In this document: positions 29,305 to 38,860 of the stretch, piece after piece
Layout: each line of letters opens with the position of its first letter
How positions within the stretch are numbered: the first letter of the stretch is position 1
NCBI GenBank assembly: GCA_011525295.1
Contig: WTGV01000060.1
Location: 1-43,252 of the forward strand
Direction: 5' to 3'
DNA length: 43,252 bases
From: Pseudomonadales bacterium
Lineage (GTDB): Bacteria; Pseudomonadota; Gammaproteobacteria; Pseudomonadales; Azotimanducaceae
Program-made: the position numbers and the translations under genes
Notes under the pieces: generated by a model
Told to the model about the DNA's origin: nothing
Database searches by the model: none
Seen by the model: only the letters and a program-made list of their open reading frames with translations

Positions 29305-31101
29305 ATGAAAACTTGTTTAGGATTGGTGGTGTCGGTGTGGCTGACATTGATGCTCGCCGCGACAGAAGCTGAAGCACTCGTATCTAATGAGTTTTCAATT
29401 GCTGGGGAGATCATTTCTGAGAGCGTGGGGGACGTTGATGCAACCGTGCTGGTGTCTCAAGAAGTCCTCACTAATACTGGTGTCATCGAAGCAATTGAAT
29501 TAGCAATAGGCAAGTTCAGAGAGGGCGAAGTACTGCTTTCAGGTATGGTCGACCATCCCACCCTCGTGACCATTACTGTTTCATTTGATGACTATGACTC
29601 GATTTCAACCAGTGCCGTTGTAGCTCCAGACGACGATCTTTTATTTCGTGTATTACAAGCCGAAGATGGTACTCCAAACCGGGTGATGTTTGTGGGTAAT
29701 GTGCGTTTACATCAAAACGAATCGAAGAAATTCACAGTCATGGGTAATCTCCATTCTCTAGAAGAGTTTGTGGTAGGGACTACGGTCAGTGTCTATGGAA
29801 AAGGTGATAAAGGATCAATAAACTACGGAACCGTTCTCGTTGCAGATGACGGAACATTCAAATTCGAGAATGAAATCGACGAGCCTCGCCTAGCATGGGT
29901 CAATGTTCAAAACGGCCAAGATTTCTATATCAGTCTTCGTACGATCTTAGAGCCTCAAGTTTCGGTGTCGTTAGTTCCCGATTCTCACGGAACTGGCCTG
30001 ATACTTCTTTCGGACGGCGATTACCACACGTCGCTCTTCGACAGTTGGGCAAAGAACGAGAAATACCAAGCATTGGAAGAGGCTCATCTTTCCGCATTAG
30101 CGAAATATCAGGAAGAAATGGCCGCGCGTCAAGAAGTTGCCGAGCTTCAGATTACCGAAGAGAATAACAATATTGAGACAGAGACAGAAACATCTGCAGA
30201 TCACGAAGGTACGAGTACTGGAGCAGATGTTATTAATGACGAAGCTAAGGAAACAATACCCATATCAGCTGTAGCGCTTGGAATTTCACCCGTCAAAGAG
30301 TGTGAGCACGTGGATCTCACGCTAGTCAAAGCCGGCCAGCAGGATCTCTTTGAGTGGACACGCCCAAAGCACGTCAAAATACAAAAAGAGATGACACGAT
30401 TTCGTGATCGAGCCCGGGAGGAAACCGCATTGACTTCTGATGATCCAATGGAAGCTCTACTAGCGTTTGAATTGGGTGCATTTGGGATATTCTCTGATGA
30501 CATGTATAGAGCGTTGGAAGCTATCGACAAACTAGCTCCACGACTTGACGGGGACCTCTTTGAAAGACGCCTCTCACCAACGAGATCGTCGCTTGAGCCT
30601 CTGGTAAAACGCGAAATAAACAATCGAAACTTAGTGCCTGGGCAGATCGCGCCAAAATTTACGCTTCCAGACATTGAAGGTGTGCAGGTTTCGTTGCAAG
30701 AAACGCTCGATACAAGTGAATTGGTACTCGTGGAATGGTGGGCATCATGGTGCGGACCGTGTATTGCGAAATTTCCAGAATTAAAAAAGTTGTATGCTGC
30801 CTACCGTGAAGAGGGGTTTCAAGTAATCACAGTTAACGTAGACGAAACTATCGAAGAGTGGACACAGGAGACTGAGAAACAGCAATTGTCATGGCTAGAC
30901 TTGGGTGAAGGCGGAGAAGAAGGACCAGTTTCGGCCTCCTATGGCATTCTTAGATATCCCATGGGATACATAGTCGACAACAAAGGGTGCATTGTCCAAA
31001 AGGATCTCGGGGTTGACATGCTCACCGAACTGCTAGTCGAAAAATATGGTGAAATGCAGAAAGATATTGACTCGGAATCTACGGAAGCAAGTTCTGGATA
31101 A
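29305..31101 (+). CDS. array copy 6: exported thioredoxin-domain (TlpA-like) protein
   Basis: 598 residues; GAGG lies about 10 bases before the ATG. The signal peptide probably ends near EAEA (residue 24). Two DUF4369-like domains (about 28-115 and 141-225), the second ending in IDEPRLAWVNV; a helical segment; a Glu/Thr-rich linker (about 276-330) ending in ECEHV (Cys333); and a thioredoxin domain from about 446 (GQIAPKFTLPDIEG). Its active-site context is [10 protein letters not shown] (Cys483, Cys486), with Trp where other copies have Phe and Glu where most have Asp. The cis-Pro is in RYP (552), and the extra Cys562 is in KGCIV. It is convergent with copy 7 across 128 bases, and is the most divergent long copy by eye. 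Confidence 0.86.
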   Translation: MKTCLGLVVSVWLTLMLAATEAEALVSNEFSIAGEIISESVGDVDATVLVSQEVLTNTGVIEAIELAIGKFREGEVLLSGMVDHPTLVTITVSFDDYDSISTSAVVAPDDDLLFRVLQAEDGTPNRVMFVGNVRLHQNESKKFTVMGNLHSLEEFVVGTTVSVYGKGDKGSINYGTVLVADDGTFKFENEIDEPRLAWVNVQNGQDFYISLRTILEPQVSVSLVPDSHGTGLILLSDGDYHTSLFDSWAKNEKYQALEEAHLSALAKYQEEMAARQEVAELQITEENNNIETETETSADHEGTSTGADVINDEAKETIPISAVALGISPVKECEHVDLTLVKAGQQDLFEWTRPKHVKIQKEMTRFRDRAREETALTSDDPMEALLAFELGAFGIFSDDMYRALEAIDKLAPRLDGDLFERRLSPTRSSLEPLVKREINNRNLVPGQIAPKFTLPDIEGVQVSLQETLDTSELVLVEWWASWCGPCIAKFPELKKLYAAYREEGFQVITVNVDETIEEWTQETEKQQLSWLDLGEGGEEGPVSASYGILRYPMGYIVDNKGCIVQKDLGVDMLTELLVEKYGEMQKDIDSESTEASSG

Positions 31102-31229
31102 AAGTTCGGGAACGGTACTCAAGGAACATCAGTTCTTCTGAGTCTCCAGCGCCGATTAATAGCGATGGAGCTAATTACTCAGTACATCGGCTGTAAGTGA
31201 TGGACTTCAGAGTAGTTAAGAAGTAGCTA
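31102..31229. other. convergent gap between copies 6 and 7
   Basis: No gene and no strong hairpin with a T-run seen; both genes would have to end transcription here. Confidence 0.35.
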
Positions 31230-33008
31230 TTAGTTGTTCGATTGGTCTTCGTATCTGAGCGACAGGACTTCCTTGAGTTTGTCTGGGCGAATTTCCTTTT
31301 GAAGAATGCATCCGTGTGAGTCGACTAGAAATCCCTTGGGAATCCCAAATACACCATAGGAAACTGGCGTCTCTGTTTCAATTCCACCCAAAGATCCAAG
31401 ATCGATCCAAGGAAATTCAATTTGGTCAACTGCTTCTTTCCAATCTTCGAATGTGTCGTCTACGGAAATCGTTAAGACCTCAAATCCATTGTCTTTGTAG
31501 CTCGCGTGCAAGTCTTTCAAAGCTGGAAAGTCTTCGATGCAAGGAGTGCACCATGATGCCCAAAAGTCGATGAAGACAGATTCATTCGCATCAAGTACCT
31601 CAGCCAGAGAAACGTCTGTCCCATTAAGATCAGTGAGGGTAAATTTGGGTGCTCTTTGACCTGGAATGAGAGCTTTATCGTTCATGTCACGTGCGACTAA
31701 ACGAGCGAGTTCGTCTCTCGGTGGTTTGACCCGTCGAGCCATGGTGTCTTCATCGAGCAATGTCATTAGTCTATCGTAGATAGGTAGAGCTGCGTCGGTG
31801 ACTTCTTGCTCAGAAAAAATAAATGGATCAAGTTCCAACGCAAGTAAAGAATCGATAGGATCCTCTGATTTGAGAGCGATTTCTAGAAGAGCGGCATTAC
31901 GAATTTCGCGCAGATCGTCTTGTAGTGTTATGAAGGGAGGACGTGTCCCACCGGGAGAGTACTCTTCGCTTCTTTGTGCCCCCGTATCCTCTTGCGTAAC
32001 TACGTGTTCACATCCTTGGGCAGGAGTGGGTGTTGAATCATGTTTGACGACTGGCTCTTCACTCACTTGTTCTTCTGTGGGCTCCGTGTCAGAGTCTTCC
32101 TCCTGCTCTTGAGCTGAAGCTGTGCCGGTTCTTAATTTATTAAATTCCTCATCAAGCTCGGCTTCCTTTGCTAGATATTCTTCGCTCATTCTCCATTTGC
32201 CAATAATTTTCGCATGTTTACCTGTACCTGCTGTGATGGCCAAGCGGTTTACCCAATGCGTGGATATCGCTACAGCTAAGACAGCATTAGGTTCGATGAT
32301 GGCTTCTGCACCTCCCCAGTAGAGTCCCATGTTTGAGGTGACAAAGATGTTCACAATTTGAGGTTCGTCGACTTCCCCTTCGATTAGAAAACTGCCGTCT
32401 TTTACTTGAACCTCGCCAAAAGTAACGAATGTTCTATTGCCCTCTTCGTCGAACTGTGATCCACGCACGGTGACTTTCGCCATGGGATAGTGTTCTTCGT
32501 TAATGCCAGTAAGGTCACCGGCAATAGTAAATCTCTTAGATGGATCTTTGGCGAGTCTCGAAGCTTCAGTCAAGACCATTTGGTCTGGAGGAAACTGCCC
32601 TTTATGATCCAGAAGTGAGAATGACACAACCTTATTAGGTACTAGAAGCGTCCGCATTGACAATGTTGTAGTCTCGCCGGTTTGAACGGTAATGTTCGCA
32701 AACGTTGGTTCTTGAATTTCTCCCTCTAGAACCACTTTCCCATTCAAAAAAGTTCCACTTGCGAGTTCGATTGTTTGAGTCTGACCTTCGTCATCCAAAA
32801 CTTCCTGGGATACTGAAACAGTAGCGGAGGACAGATCCACCTCTTCCTTTGATTCGTCCAATGGATTTACATATGCCGCATAATCAGGATCTTCTTCGAT
32901 TGCAACGTAGTCTCCAATAACCGTAAATCTTTTGGTCGGATCCACTTCTCCTGCGACCGATAAAGTAGCTAAACAAAATGTCGCGAAGAGTAAGTACACT
33001 TTGTACAT
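31230..33008 (-). CDS. array copy 7: exported thioredoxin-domain (TlpA-like) protein
   Basis: 592 residues; AAGGAG about 8 bases before ATG is a good ribosome site. Signal peptide ends at SVAG (residue 20), then EVDPTKRFTV. Two clearly repeated beta domains (RFTVIGDYVAIEEDP... at 27 and RFTIAGDLTGINEEHYP... at 159), each with a EGE[IV]xEP strand. Acidic Gln/Glu linker (about 296-330) ends in GCEHV (Cys333). The thioredoxin domain from about 449 has DFWASWCTPC (Cys487, Cys490), so the dipeptide is Thr-Pro. GIP (Pro557) and HGCIL (Cys567) follow. It groups with copies 11 and 12 by shared stretches such as AGTGKHA and LALELDPF. Confidence 0.87.
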   Translation of the reverse strand: MYKVYLLFATFCLATLSVAGEVDPTKRFTVIGDYVAIEEDPDYAAYVNPLDESKEEVDLSSATVSVSQEVLDDEGQTQTIELASGTFLNGKVVLEGEIQEPTFANITVQTGETTTLSMRTLLVPNKVVSFSLLDHKGQFPPDQMVLTEASRLAKDPSKRFTIAGDLTGINEEHYPMAKVTVRGSQFDEEGNRTFVTFGEVQVKDGSFLIEGEVDEPQIVNIFVTSNMGLYWGGAEAIIEPNAVLAVAISTHWVNRLAITAGTGKHAKIIGKWRMSEEYLAKEAELDEEFNKLRTGTASAQEQEEDSDTEPTEEQVSEEPVVKHDSTPTPAQGCEHVVTQEDTGAQRSEEYSPGGTRPPFITLQDDLREIRNAALLEIALKSEDPIDSLLALELDPFIFSEQEVTDAALPIYDRLMTLLDEDTMARRVKPPRDELARLVARDMNDKALIPGQRAPKFTLTDLNGTDVSLAEVLDANESVFIDFWASWCTPCIEDFPALKDLHASYKDNGFEVLTISVDDTFEDWKEAVDQIEFPWIDLGSLGGIETETPVSYGVFGIPKGFLVDSHGCILQKEIRPDKLKEVLSLRYEDQSNN

Positions 33009-33203
33009 ATGGAAATCTCCTTCTGGTTGGTGGGTTTTGGGTCTAGTACTCTAGTGCCAGTATTGTGTGGCTTATTGGACGATAGACTCCCGTCTTTGTA
33101 GGCTTTGACAAGTCAAAAGCAACGGCGTGACTAGTCGATTTGCTTGCATCAACTATGTTAACTATCAAATGTTTGGCAATGTAAGATTAGCCAATACTGA
33201 ATG
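33009..33203. other. gap between copies 8 and 7
   Basis: No gene. Includes the ribosome site of copy 7 at its left edge. Confidence 0.35.
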
Positions 33204-34781
33204 TTAGTCGCTTTCCGATGTTGTTGAGAGCTGCGCTTCAAGTAATCGCTCTAGTTGTTCAAGGTCTATGTTCTTCTCAACAATGAGCCCCTCTCCATTT
33301 AGTAGGTAGTTGGTAGAAACTCCTTCCACTCCGAAGTCTACCGCCGAAAGTCCGTAAAAGCCTTTTTCGTCGCCTACGTCATGCCACGGTAACTTTTGCT
33401 TATCTGATGCCCGTTTCCAATCGTCAACACTCGTGTCCAGCGAAACGGTCATTACTTCAAACCCTACGTCTTGATACTCAGCGTACAAATTTTTTAGCGT
33501 GGGAAATTTCGCGATGCATGGTGCGCACCACGATGCCCAAAATTCAATCAGTACCAAGTTGGCTTCGGACAGAATCTTGGACAGATCAGTTTTCTCCCCG
33601 TTCACATTGTCGAGCACTATATTTGGTGCTTTCGCTCCAACAGACAGTTTCTTCAAATTGTCCGCTCTCACTATGTCAGCGGCCATTACATCCCGAAGCG
33701 GCTTTATTCGTCGAGCTACTACGTCTTCGTCAAGCTGAACAGAAATTTTGTCGTATAGTTGTACCTTGTCTTGTTTGTCGATTAGCCCCATATCTCCGCC
33801 AAAGAATGTACCTGTGAGCTCTAAGGCTACTAAAGAGTCAAAAGGATCTTTTGACGTCCAAGCAAGTTTTTTCAATGCATTGGTTCGCACTTCCCACATT
33901 TTTTCAAAACGTGCATGGCGTTCTTGAATTGGTGCTGACACCATCTGTGACCCCTTAGAAAGAAATTCCTTGTCCATGTGCCAACTATCGATGAGTTTGT
34001 CATGTCTGCCCGTCTCTGCCGTCGCAATCAGCCAGTTACTGAGCCCGTGTTCGTGTCTCGCAATCTCGATTTTGGCATTGGGTTCGATCACTAGTGCGGT
34101 GGACCACACGAATTCCGCACCACGAAATATGCGTAGATTGCAAGCTCTCGGTTCATCGACCTCAGCTTCGATTAGGTAACGACCATCTTGCAACAACACC
34201 TCAGCAAATTCGATTTGAACGGGCGTGCCGTTCTCAAGGTAATCGAATGAAGTTAGGGTTGCTGAGAGATGACCTGGAGCTTTTTCTCCATCTGTCAGAT
34301 CGTATATCCCTGAGACCGAGAATTTTTTATCGTGATTATTAACTTTCCTGTAGGTACCAACTAAAAGCAATTGGTCGGAGTCGGAGGCAATTCTGTCTAA
34401 CAGCGCGAACGCAATGTTCTCTCCGCCCGGTTCGATCCATACTTCAGTAGATAAGATTTCATCCTCTCCATCCATAATCGAGATCTGTGCTTCTTTAAAT
34501 TGATTTACATCGAATTCAAACGATACATGTCCCTCGTCAAAACTTCCCGATGCAAGTTTATCTGCATTAATTTCACCGTTCTCGCTCGATTTTTGCTGTC
34601 TGACGACAACTCTGATGTTTGAAAGATCTAAATGGTTGTCCCGTATCTCACGTTCGTTAGCTGTCTTTTCTACAGCTATGTATTGTCCTTCAATAGCAAA
34701 CCTGTGCGAAGCGTCGTCTTCTTCGGCGACAAGTATCGCTACTATATGGATCAACATCAAAGTTAGAACCATACGTTTCAT
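33204..34781 (-). CDS. array copy 8: short exported thioredoxin-domain protein lacking cis-Pro
   Basis: 525 residues from the ATG at 34781, chosen because GGGAG lies 8 bases before it; the in-frame GTG at 34796 overlaps that site. Signal peptide ends near ILVA (residue 19). Two DUF4369-like domains (about 27-128 and 153-242). The acidic linker and the C-E-H motif are absent; a short helical stretch (280-300) replaces them. The thioredoxin domain from about 382 (GAKAPNIVLDNVNG) has EFWASWCAPC (Cys419, Cys422). At the usual cis-Pro site the sequence is GVEGVSTNYLL, with Ser in place of Pro, which is unusual for a thioredoxin fold. The extra C-terminal cysteine is absent (EGLIVEK). It groups with copies 9 and 10. 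It may have altered substrate handling or reduced activity. Confidence 0.84.
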   Translation of the reverse strand: MKRMVLTLMLIHIVAILVAEEDDASHRFAIEGQYIAVEKTANEREIRDNHLDLSNIRVVVRQQKSSENGEINADKLASGSFDEGHVSFEFDVNQFKEAQISIMDGEDEILSTEVWIEPGGENIAFALLDRIASDSDQLLLVGTYRKVNNHDKKFSVSGIYDLTDGEKAPGHLSATLTSFDYLENGTPVQIEFAEVLLQDGRYLIEAEVDEPRACNLRIFRGAEFVWSTALVIEPNAKIEIARHEHGLSNWLIATAETGRHDKLIDSWHMDKEFLSKGSQMVSAPIQERHARFEKMWEVRTNALKKLAWTSKDPFDSLVALELTGTFFGGDMGLIDKQDKVQLYDKISVQLDEDVVARRIKPLRDVMAADIVRADNLKKLSVGAKAPNIVLDNVNGEKTDLSKILSEANLVLIEFWASWCAPCIAKFPTLKNLYAEYQDVGFEVMTVSLDTSVDDWKRASDKQKLPWHDVGDEKGFYGLSAVDFGVEGVSTNYLLNGEGLIVEKNIDLEQLERLLEAQLSTTSESD

Positions 34782-34789
34782 TCGTAAAT

Positions 34790-34794
34790 CTCCC
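34790..34794 (-). promoter_or_regulatory. ribosome binding site deciding the start of copy 8
   Basis: GGGAG on the minus strand, 8 bases before the ATG at 34781. Confidence 0.6.
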
Positions 34795-34815
34795 ACCGGC
34801 TAAACAATTGCGCTG

Positions 34816-34833
34816 AAGAACTGCGTAGTTCTT
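34816..34833 (-). promoter_or_regulatory. perfect 7-bp hairpin upstream of copy 8
   Basis: AAGAACT and AGTTCTT separated by GCGT, 35 bases before the copy 8 start. It could form in the 5' leader or mark an operator. Only one instance, so chance is possible. Confidence 0.3.
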
Positions 34834-35338
34834 TTCGAAATGATAGATGCTTGGTACAGTGGCTTGGTTACTACTACTGTGTTGATGGGTCTGATGGATA
34901 TTTGGCCCTCGTAGCGGACCTGATATTGAACTGATAAGTTCAAGTGCAACGATGTCTCAGTATCTGGCATTAACGACTTTATGAAGATCTGAAGTCTTAA
35001 CAACTCTTTTTGAACTGAATGACTCTGTTTTCTTTCTCAGAAATCGATATTTCAGATTCTGACCGAACGAGTCCCTACTCAGAAGGGTAGGACGTAATGG
35101 CCAGAATGACTTACAGAGACACTCTAAAGTAAGAAATTGATGTTTGTTCCAAATACACTCTGCTGCTCGTCAATGTAAGGAGTGTATTAATGAATCAGTG
35201 CTTTGAAATTTCAGGATTGGGACTAAGCGCTACACCAGAATTTTTCAGTTTGTCGAAAAAACAAAGCTAAAACAGTCTATGCGCGTGAACGGTCCAAATT
35301 AAACCGTTTCTACGTGCAGAACTTTTAGCTAACCGATC
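34834..35338. other. gap between copies 9 and 8
   Basis: About 500 bases without a supported gene. It holds a 9-bp inverted repeat (35152-35188) and a 6-bp one (ACGGTs at about 35288-35308), neither with a T-run typical of a terminator. Confidence 0.4.
35152..35188. repeat. 9-bp perfect inverted repeat
   Basis: AATACACTC and GAGTGTATT with a 19-base loop, about 150 bases downstream of the copy 9 stop. It could be an RNA-processing stem or a protein-binding site; there is no T-run. Confidence 0.35.
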
Positions 35339-36949
35339 TCAATCGTCGGAACTAGATTTTTCCAACCGATCGAGAAGCACCGTTTTCAGATCAGATGGTT
35401 TTATGTTCTTCCGAACAATTTGTTTGTTGCTATCAATTAGATAGTTCGTCGGAAGAAAGCTAACGCCATAATCGACAGCCGTAGCGCCATTCAGATTCTT
35501 AAGTTCTCCAAGATCGATCCAAGGAAACTTTTGTTCGTCAGAGCTATCTTCCCAATCTTGGAAATTCATGTCAACGGATATGGTTACTATCTCAAATCCC
35601 TGGTCTTTATATTTGGTATGCAGTTCCTTTAACTCAGGAAAAGCTGCAATACAGGGGCCACACCACGATGCCCAAAAGTCTATGAACACCATATCGTTTT
35701 CTTCGATAATTTCCTTGAGGGAATGCTTGTCTCCATCTAAGTCGGGTAACGTGAAGTCAGGAACCTCTTCCCCAAGGACAAGGCGTTCAAAGTTGGCAAC
35801 TCGAGCCACGTCCGCAGCTAGGCGGTTTCGTGTTGGTGTAATACGTCTTGCAACGACATCTTCGTTCATCGAAGTCGATAGTTTGTCGTAGATAGCTACA
35901 ACTTCGTTTGCGTCGAGAATTCTGGGGATTAAATAGTACTGAGCCGCTAACTCCAACGCCAAGAGTGAGTCGAATGGATCTTCCGATTCCAAGGCGAGAC
36001 GTTTCAATTCCTTAGCCTTTCTCGTTTCCAATTCCTGCCAAAGCGTCATAACTTCGGCAGATAGAGGTTTTCCAGGTCCGAGTTCTTCTAGCAGCTTCTT
36101 TCCAGCTGTATAAGACTTATGATGAAACGAAAGAAATTCATCGCTGAGTCGCCAACTATCCAACAATCGCACTTGACTACCTGCCTTTGCGCTAGGTTCA
36201 TGCAAAACGTTGTCGGGTCCATGTCGTGAAATAGTAATCTCCACTTGAGGTTCTACCACCATTAATGTGTCCCAGACAAGATTGCGACCGTTAAATACTT
36301 CGAGTTTTGCTACTCTTGGTTCGTCAATATCGGCTTCGAATGAAAAATTTCCGTCGTCCAACAATACTGTGCCTAAGACATTACGACGCGGCACGCCATC
36401 TTCATTTTCAATCGTTGTAAATAGACTTGCTTTTAGAAGTATTCCATCGTCGGCGTTATCGTCTAATTCGTAATTCCCAGTTATCAAGAAACTCTCATCG
36501 GTACTTGCTGTTTGATTTGATGCACCCAGCAAATACAACTGCTCGGCTGGTGAGTCCTTAAGTTGAACCAAAACAATCGACACAGCCTCACCGCCCGGCA
36601 TGACCGTTGTACTGACCGAGATTTCTTCGTTCTTACTATTTCTCGTGCTGATATGCACCAACGTTGATTCGTCGATTTCACCTTCGAGAACAACTTCGCC
36701 ATCGACAAAGTGCCCCTTCGTCAGCACGGTCGTGCGTGGTTCACCTTTGTCGTTTACCTCCTTCATACTGACTTCTACGACCGGACTTAACGAGGCGTTT
36801 GAGTCATTGTCTTCGTCCTTCAGACCTATCTGGTTATTGTTTTCCAGATCTCTGCCTACTATTGTGAAGCGTTTTGAAGGGTCTATTTCACTAGCGTTGC
36901 CTCCTATGACGATTCCGATTAATGCAATCAGTCGTAGTATTCTTCGCAT
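35339..36949 (-). CDS. array copy 9: short exported thioredoxin-domain (TlpA-like) protein
   Basis: 536 residues; AGGA about 8 bases before ATG. Signal peptide ends at GNAS (residue 20), then EIDPSKRFTI. Two DUF4369-like domains (about 27-130 and 153-242), the second with DDGNFSFEADIDEPRVAKL. There is no acidic linker and no C-E-H motif; residues about 275-310 are helical instead. The thioredoxin domain from about 393 (GEEVPDFTLPDLDG) has [10 protein letters not shown] (Cys430, Cys433) and FLP as the cis-Pro site. The tail is SNKQIVRKNI, so the extra cysteine is absent. Closely related in its middle part to copies 8 and 10 (SWRLSDEF, EDPFDSLLALEL). It starts 107 bases after the end of copy 10, so the two may be co-transcribed. 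Confidence 0.86.
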   Translation of the reverse strand: MRRILRLIALIGIVIGGNASEIDPSKRFTIVGRDLENNNQIGLKDEDNDSNASLSPVVEVSMKEVNDKGEPRTTVLTKGHFVDGEVVLEGEIDESTLVHISTRNSKNEEISVSTTVMPGGEAVSIVLVQLKDSPAEQLYLLGASNQTASTDESFLITGNYELDDNADDGILLKASLFTTIENEDGVPRRNVLGTVLLDDGNFSFEADIDEPRVAKLEVFNGRNLVWDTLMVVEPQVEITISRHGPDNVLHEPSAKAGSQVRLLDSWRLSDEFLSFHHKSYTAGKKLLEELGPGKPLSAEVMTLWQELETRKAKELKRLALESEDPFDSLLALELAAQYYLIPRILDANEVVAIYDKLSTSMNEDVVARRITPTRNRLAADVARVANFERLVLGEEVPDFTLPDLDGDKHSLKEIIEENDMVFIDFWASWCGPCIAAFPELKELHTKYKDQGFEIVTISVDMNFQDWEDSSDEQKFPWIDLGELKNLNGATAVDYGVSFLPTNYLIDSNKQIVRKNIKPSDLKTVLLDRLEKSSSDD

Positions 36950-37056
36950 CAGTTCAGTCCTATTTTTTGTTGGATCTATGGGATGCCCTTTTGCAATAAC
37001 GACAACCTCTTCAATCGAACGAACAGAACGTCGTAAATAGTTGGTTCAGACTTCAG

Positions 37057-38829
37057 CTAGTTCAAGTTCTGACCGAATCGTGAAGTTACAAATTCTTTGA
37101 GTTCTTCAGATTTTATGTCTTTTTGAAGAATGCAACCTTCACCGTCAATCAAGTAAGTTTTCGGTAGGAAGGTAACTCCAAACGCGATGGGAGCAGTGCC
37201 ATCGTAACCTTTCATCTCTCCTAAATCGATCCAGGGAAGTCTATGTTCAGTAGAGCTTTCCTCCCAATCCTCAAATGCATCGTTTATGGAGATACTAATA
37301 ATTTCAAATCCGTCATCACCATATTCCGCGCGCATTTCCTTCAAAGTAGGGAAAGCTCTAATGCAAGGACCACACCAAGAAGCCCAAAAGTCTATTAATA
37401 CCATTTTCTTTTCAGCTAGTACATCTTTGAGTGAAACATCTTCGCCCTGTAAGCTAGCGAGTGTAAATTCAGGTACTTTCTGACCTGGGATGAGTCGCTT
37501 ATTGTTAGTTACTCTATCCATTGATCCTGCAAGCTGATCGCGTGCTGGTTTGATGCGTCGAGATACGACATCGTCATCGTGCAAAGTAGCAAGTTTATCG
37601 TAAAGGAGCAATATGTCGGTGTGGGGAACTTCCTCCCAATCCCAATATTTCCTACCGATCTCCAATGCGACAAGAGAATCGAAAGGATCTATTGAATTCC
37701 ACGCTAATTCTCTTAAAGATTCTCGCTGGATTTCTTTCACGCGCTGCCAAAGCTTCTGATATTCAAAACGAGGTTCCGGTTTGGGAGCGTCGGGGTCAAA
37801 TCCTTTGTATCCAGGAATGACATCGGCCAAGTCTACATGTTCGCAGCCATCGGCCACTGTTGGTTCGCTAACTCGCGCAACTTCTGCGTCTTCTGATGAA
37901 TCCTGATTTCCACTGTCTTCGGTATCGTCTGTCCCCCTCTGTTCCGCCAACACTTCGTGGGGATCTCTCGAGTCAAAGTGCTTACGTTGAGTTTCGTAAT
38001 AGTCGTAGTTAACCTTTAAATACTCCTCACTGATTCTCCAGCTGTCAATAAGCTTCGCGTGTCTACCTGATTCAGCTGTCGCCATCTTAAAATAGTTTTC
38101 TGGACCATATTTGCCAAACTTAATTTCCGTCCCTGGCTCGATTACAACGTAAGTTCCAGATACTTGGTAAGCGTCAAAGCCTTCTCCCCGATAAATACTT
38201 ATCTCTGCTAGTCGGGGCTCATCCACCTCTGCGTCAATTCGATACCGTCCGTCTTGAACCAAAACTGTTCCGAAGTTGATGACGTGCGGCGTTCCATCAG
38301 GTAAAAATTCCTCAGATGAAACAATTGCCCAATGAATGTGGTTCTCAAAGCCACTGACACTCGGTTTATATGTACCGAATATAGAGAATTTTTTGTCTGG
38401 GTCTTTAACTCGAAGAGAAGAACCGACCAATAGCAATTTGTTTAGTTCAAGGTTGTTGAAGTCAATGAACGCAAAGGACACTTCCTCGCCACCAGGCACG
38501 ATTATGGCATCAACCGACATATCGATATCGTCAGCTCGAATCGTGATTTGTACGTCTGTTGGTTCGTCTATTTCGCCTTCGAATGTAATTCGACCGTCAT
38601 CGAAATGCCCCGAAGCGATCTGGAGTGATTCAACCTTACTTTCGTCGTGAGGAGTTTTGCGTTCGAGTATGACCGAAACCTCTTCGAAGTCCATGAAATC
38701 GTCCTTTGGAAGAGATTTGGTAGGAAGGTATTCGCCGACTATTACATATTTCTTTGAAGAATCGATTTCCGCGGAAAAGAGCGACGAAATACCCAAATTC
38801 AATAGCAAGAGTCCGATAATCGTTCTCAT
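37057..38829 (-). CDS. array copy 10: exported thioredoxin-domain (TlpA-like) protein
   Basis: 590 residues from the ATG at 38829. The open frame extends 33 codons further upstream, but only this ATG puts the signal peptide (MRTIIGLLLLNLGISSLFSA) at the N-terminus and it has GGAGG 11 bases upstream. Two DUF4369-like domains (about 27-122 and 147-240), then SWRISEEYL, an acidic linker (about 288-325) ending in GCEHV (Cys329), the helical part, and a thioredoxin domain from about 449 (GQKVPEFTLASLQG) with [10 protein letters not shown] (Cys486, Cys489), FLP at the cis-Pro site and EGCIL (Cys566). It belongs with copies 8 and 9 by sequence, yet keeps both sites those two have lost, which is informative about their linkage. 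Confidence 0.86.
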   Translation of the reverse strand: MRTIIGLLLLNLGISSLFSAEIDSSKKYVIVGEYLPTKSLPKDDFMDFEEVSVILERKTPHDESKVESLQIASGHFDDGRITFEGEIDEPTDVQITIRADDIDMSVDAIIVPGGEEVSFAFIDFNNLELNKLLLVGSSLRVKDPDKKFSIFGTYKPSVSGFENHIHWAIVSSEEFLPDGTPHVINFGTVLVQDGRYRIDAEVDEPRLAEISIYRGEGFDAYQVSGTYVVIEPGTEIKFGKYGPENYFKMATAESGRHAKLIDSWRISEEYLKVNYDYYETQRKHFDSRDPHEVLAEQRGTDDTEDSGNQDSSEDAEVARVSEPTVADGCEHVDLADVIPGYKGFDPDAPKPEPRFEYQKLWQRVKEIQRESLRELAWNSIDPFDSLVALEIGRKYWDWEEVPHTDILLLYDKLATLHDDDVVSRRIKPARDQLAGSMDRVTNNKRLIPGQKVPEFTLASLQGEDVSLKDVLAEKKMVLIDFWASWCGPCIRAFPTLKEMRAEYGDDGFEIISISINDAFEDWEESSTEHRLPWIDLGEMKGYDGTAPIAFGVTFLPKTYLIDGEGCILQKDIKSEELKEFVTSRFGQNLN

Positions 38830-38840
38830 TGGAGCAATTT

Positions 38841-38845
38841 CCTCC
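38841..38845 (-). promoter_or_regulatory. ribosome binding site deciding the start of copy 10
   Basis: GGAGG on the minus strand, 11 bases before the ATG at 38829; supports the shorter form with the signal peptide first. Confidence 0.55.
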
Positions 38846-38860
38846 ATTCTAAAAAAGATA

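Noticed and set aside
34816..34833. Rho-independent terminator
   Set aside because: The stem is only 7 bp with few T residues after it, and no plus-strand gene ends nearby.
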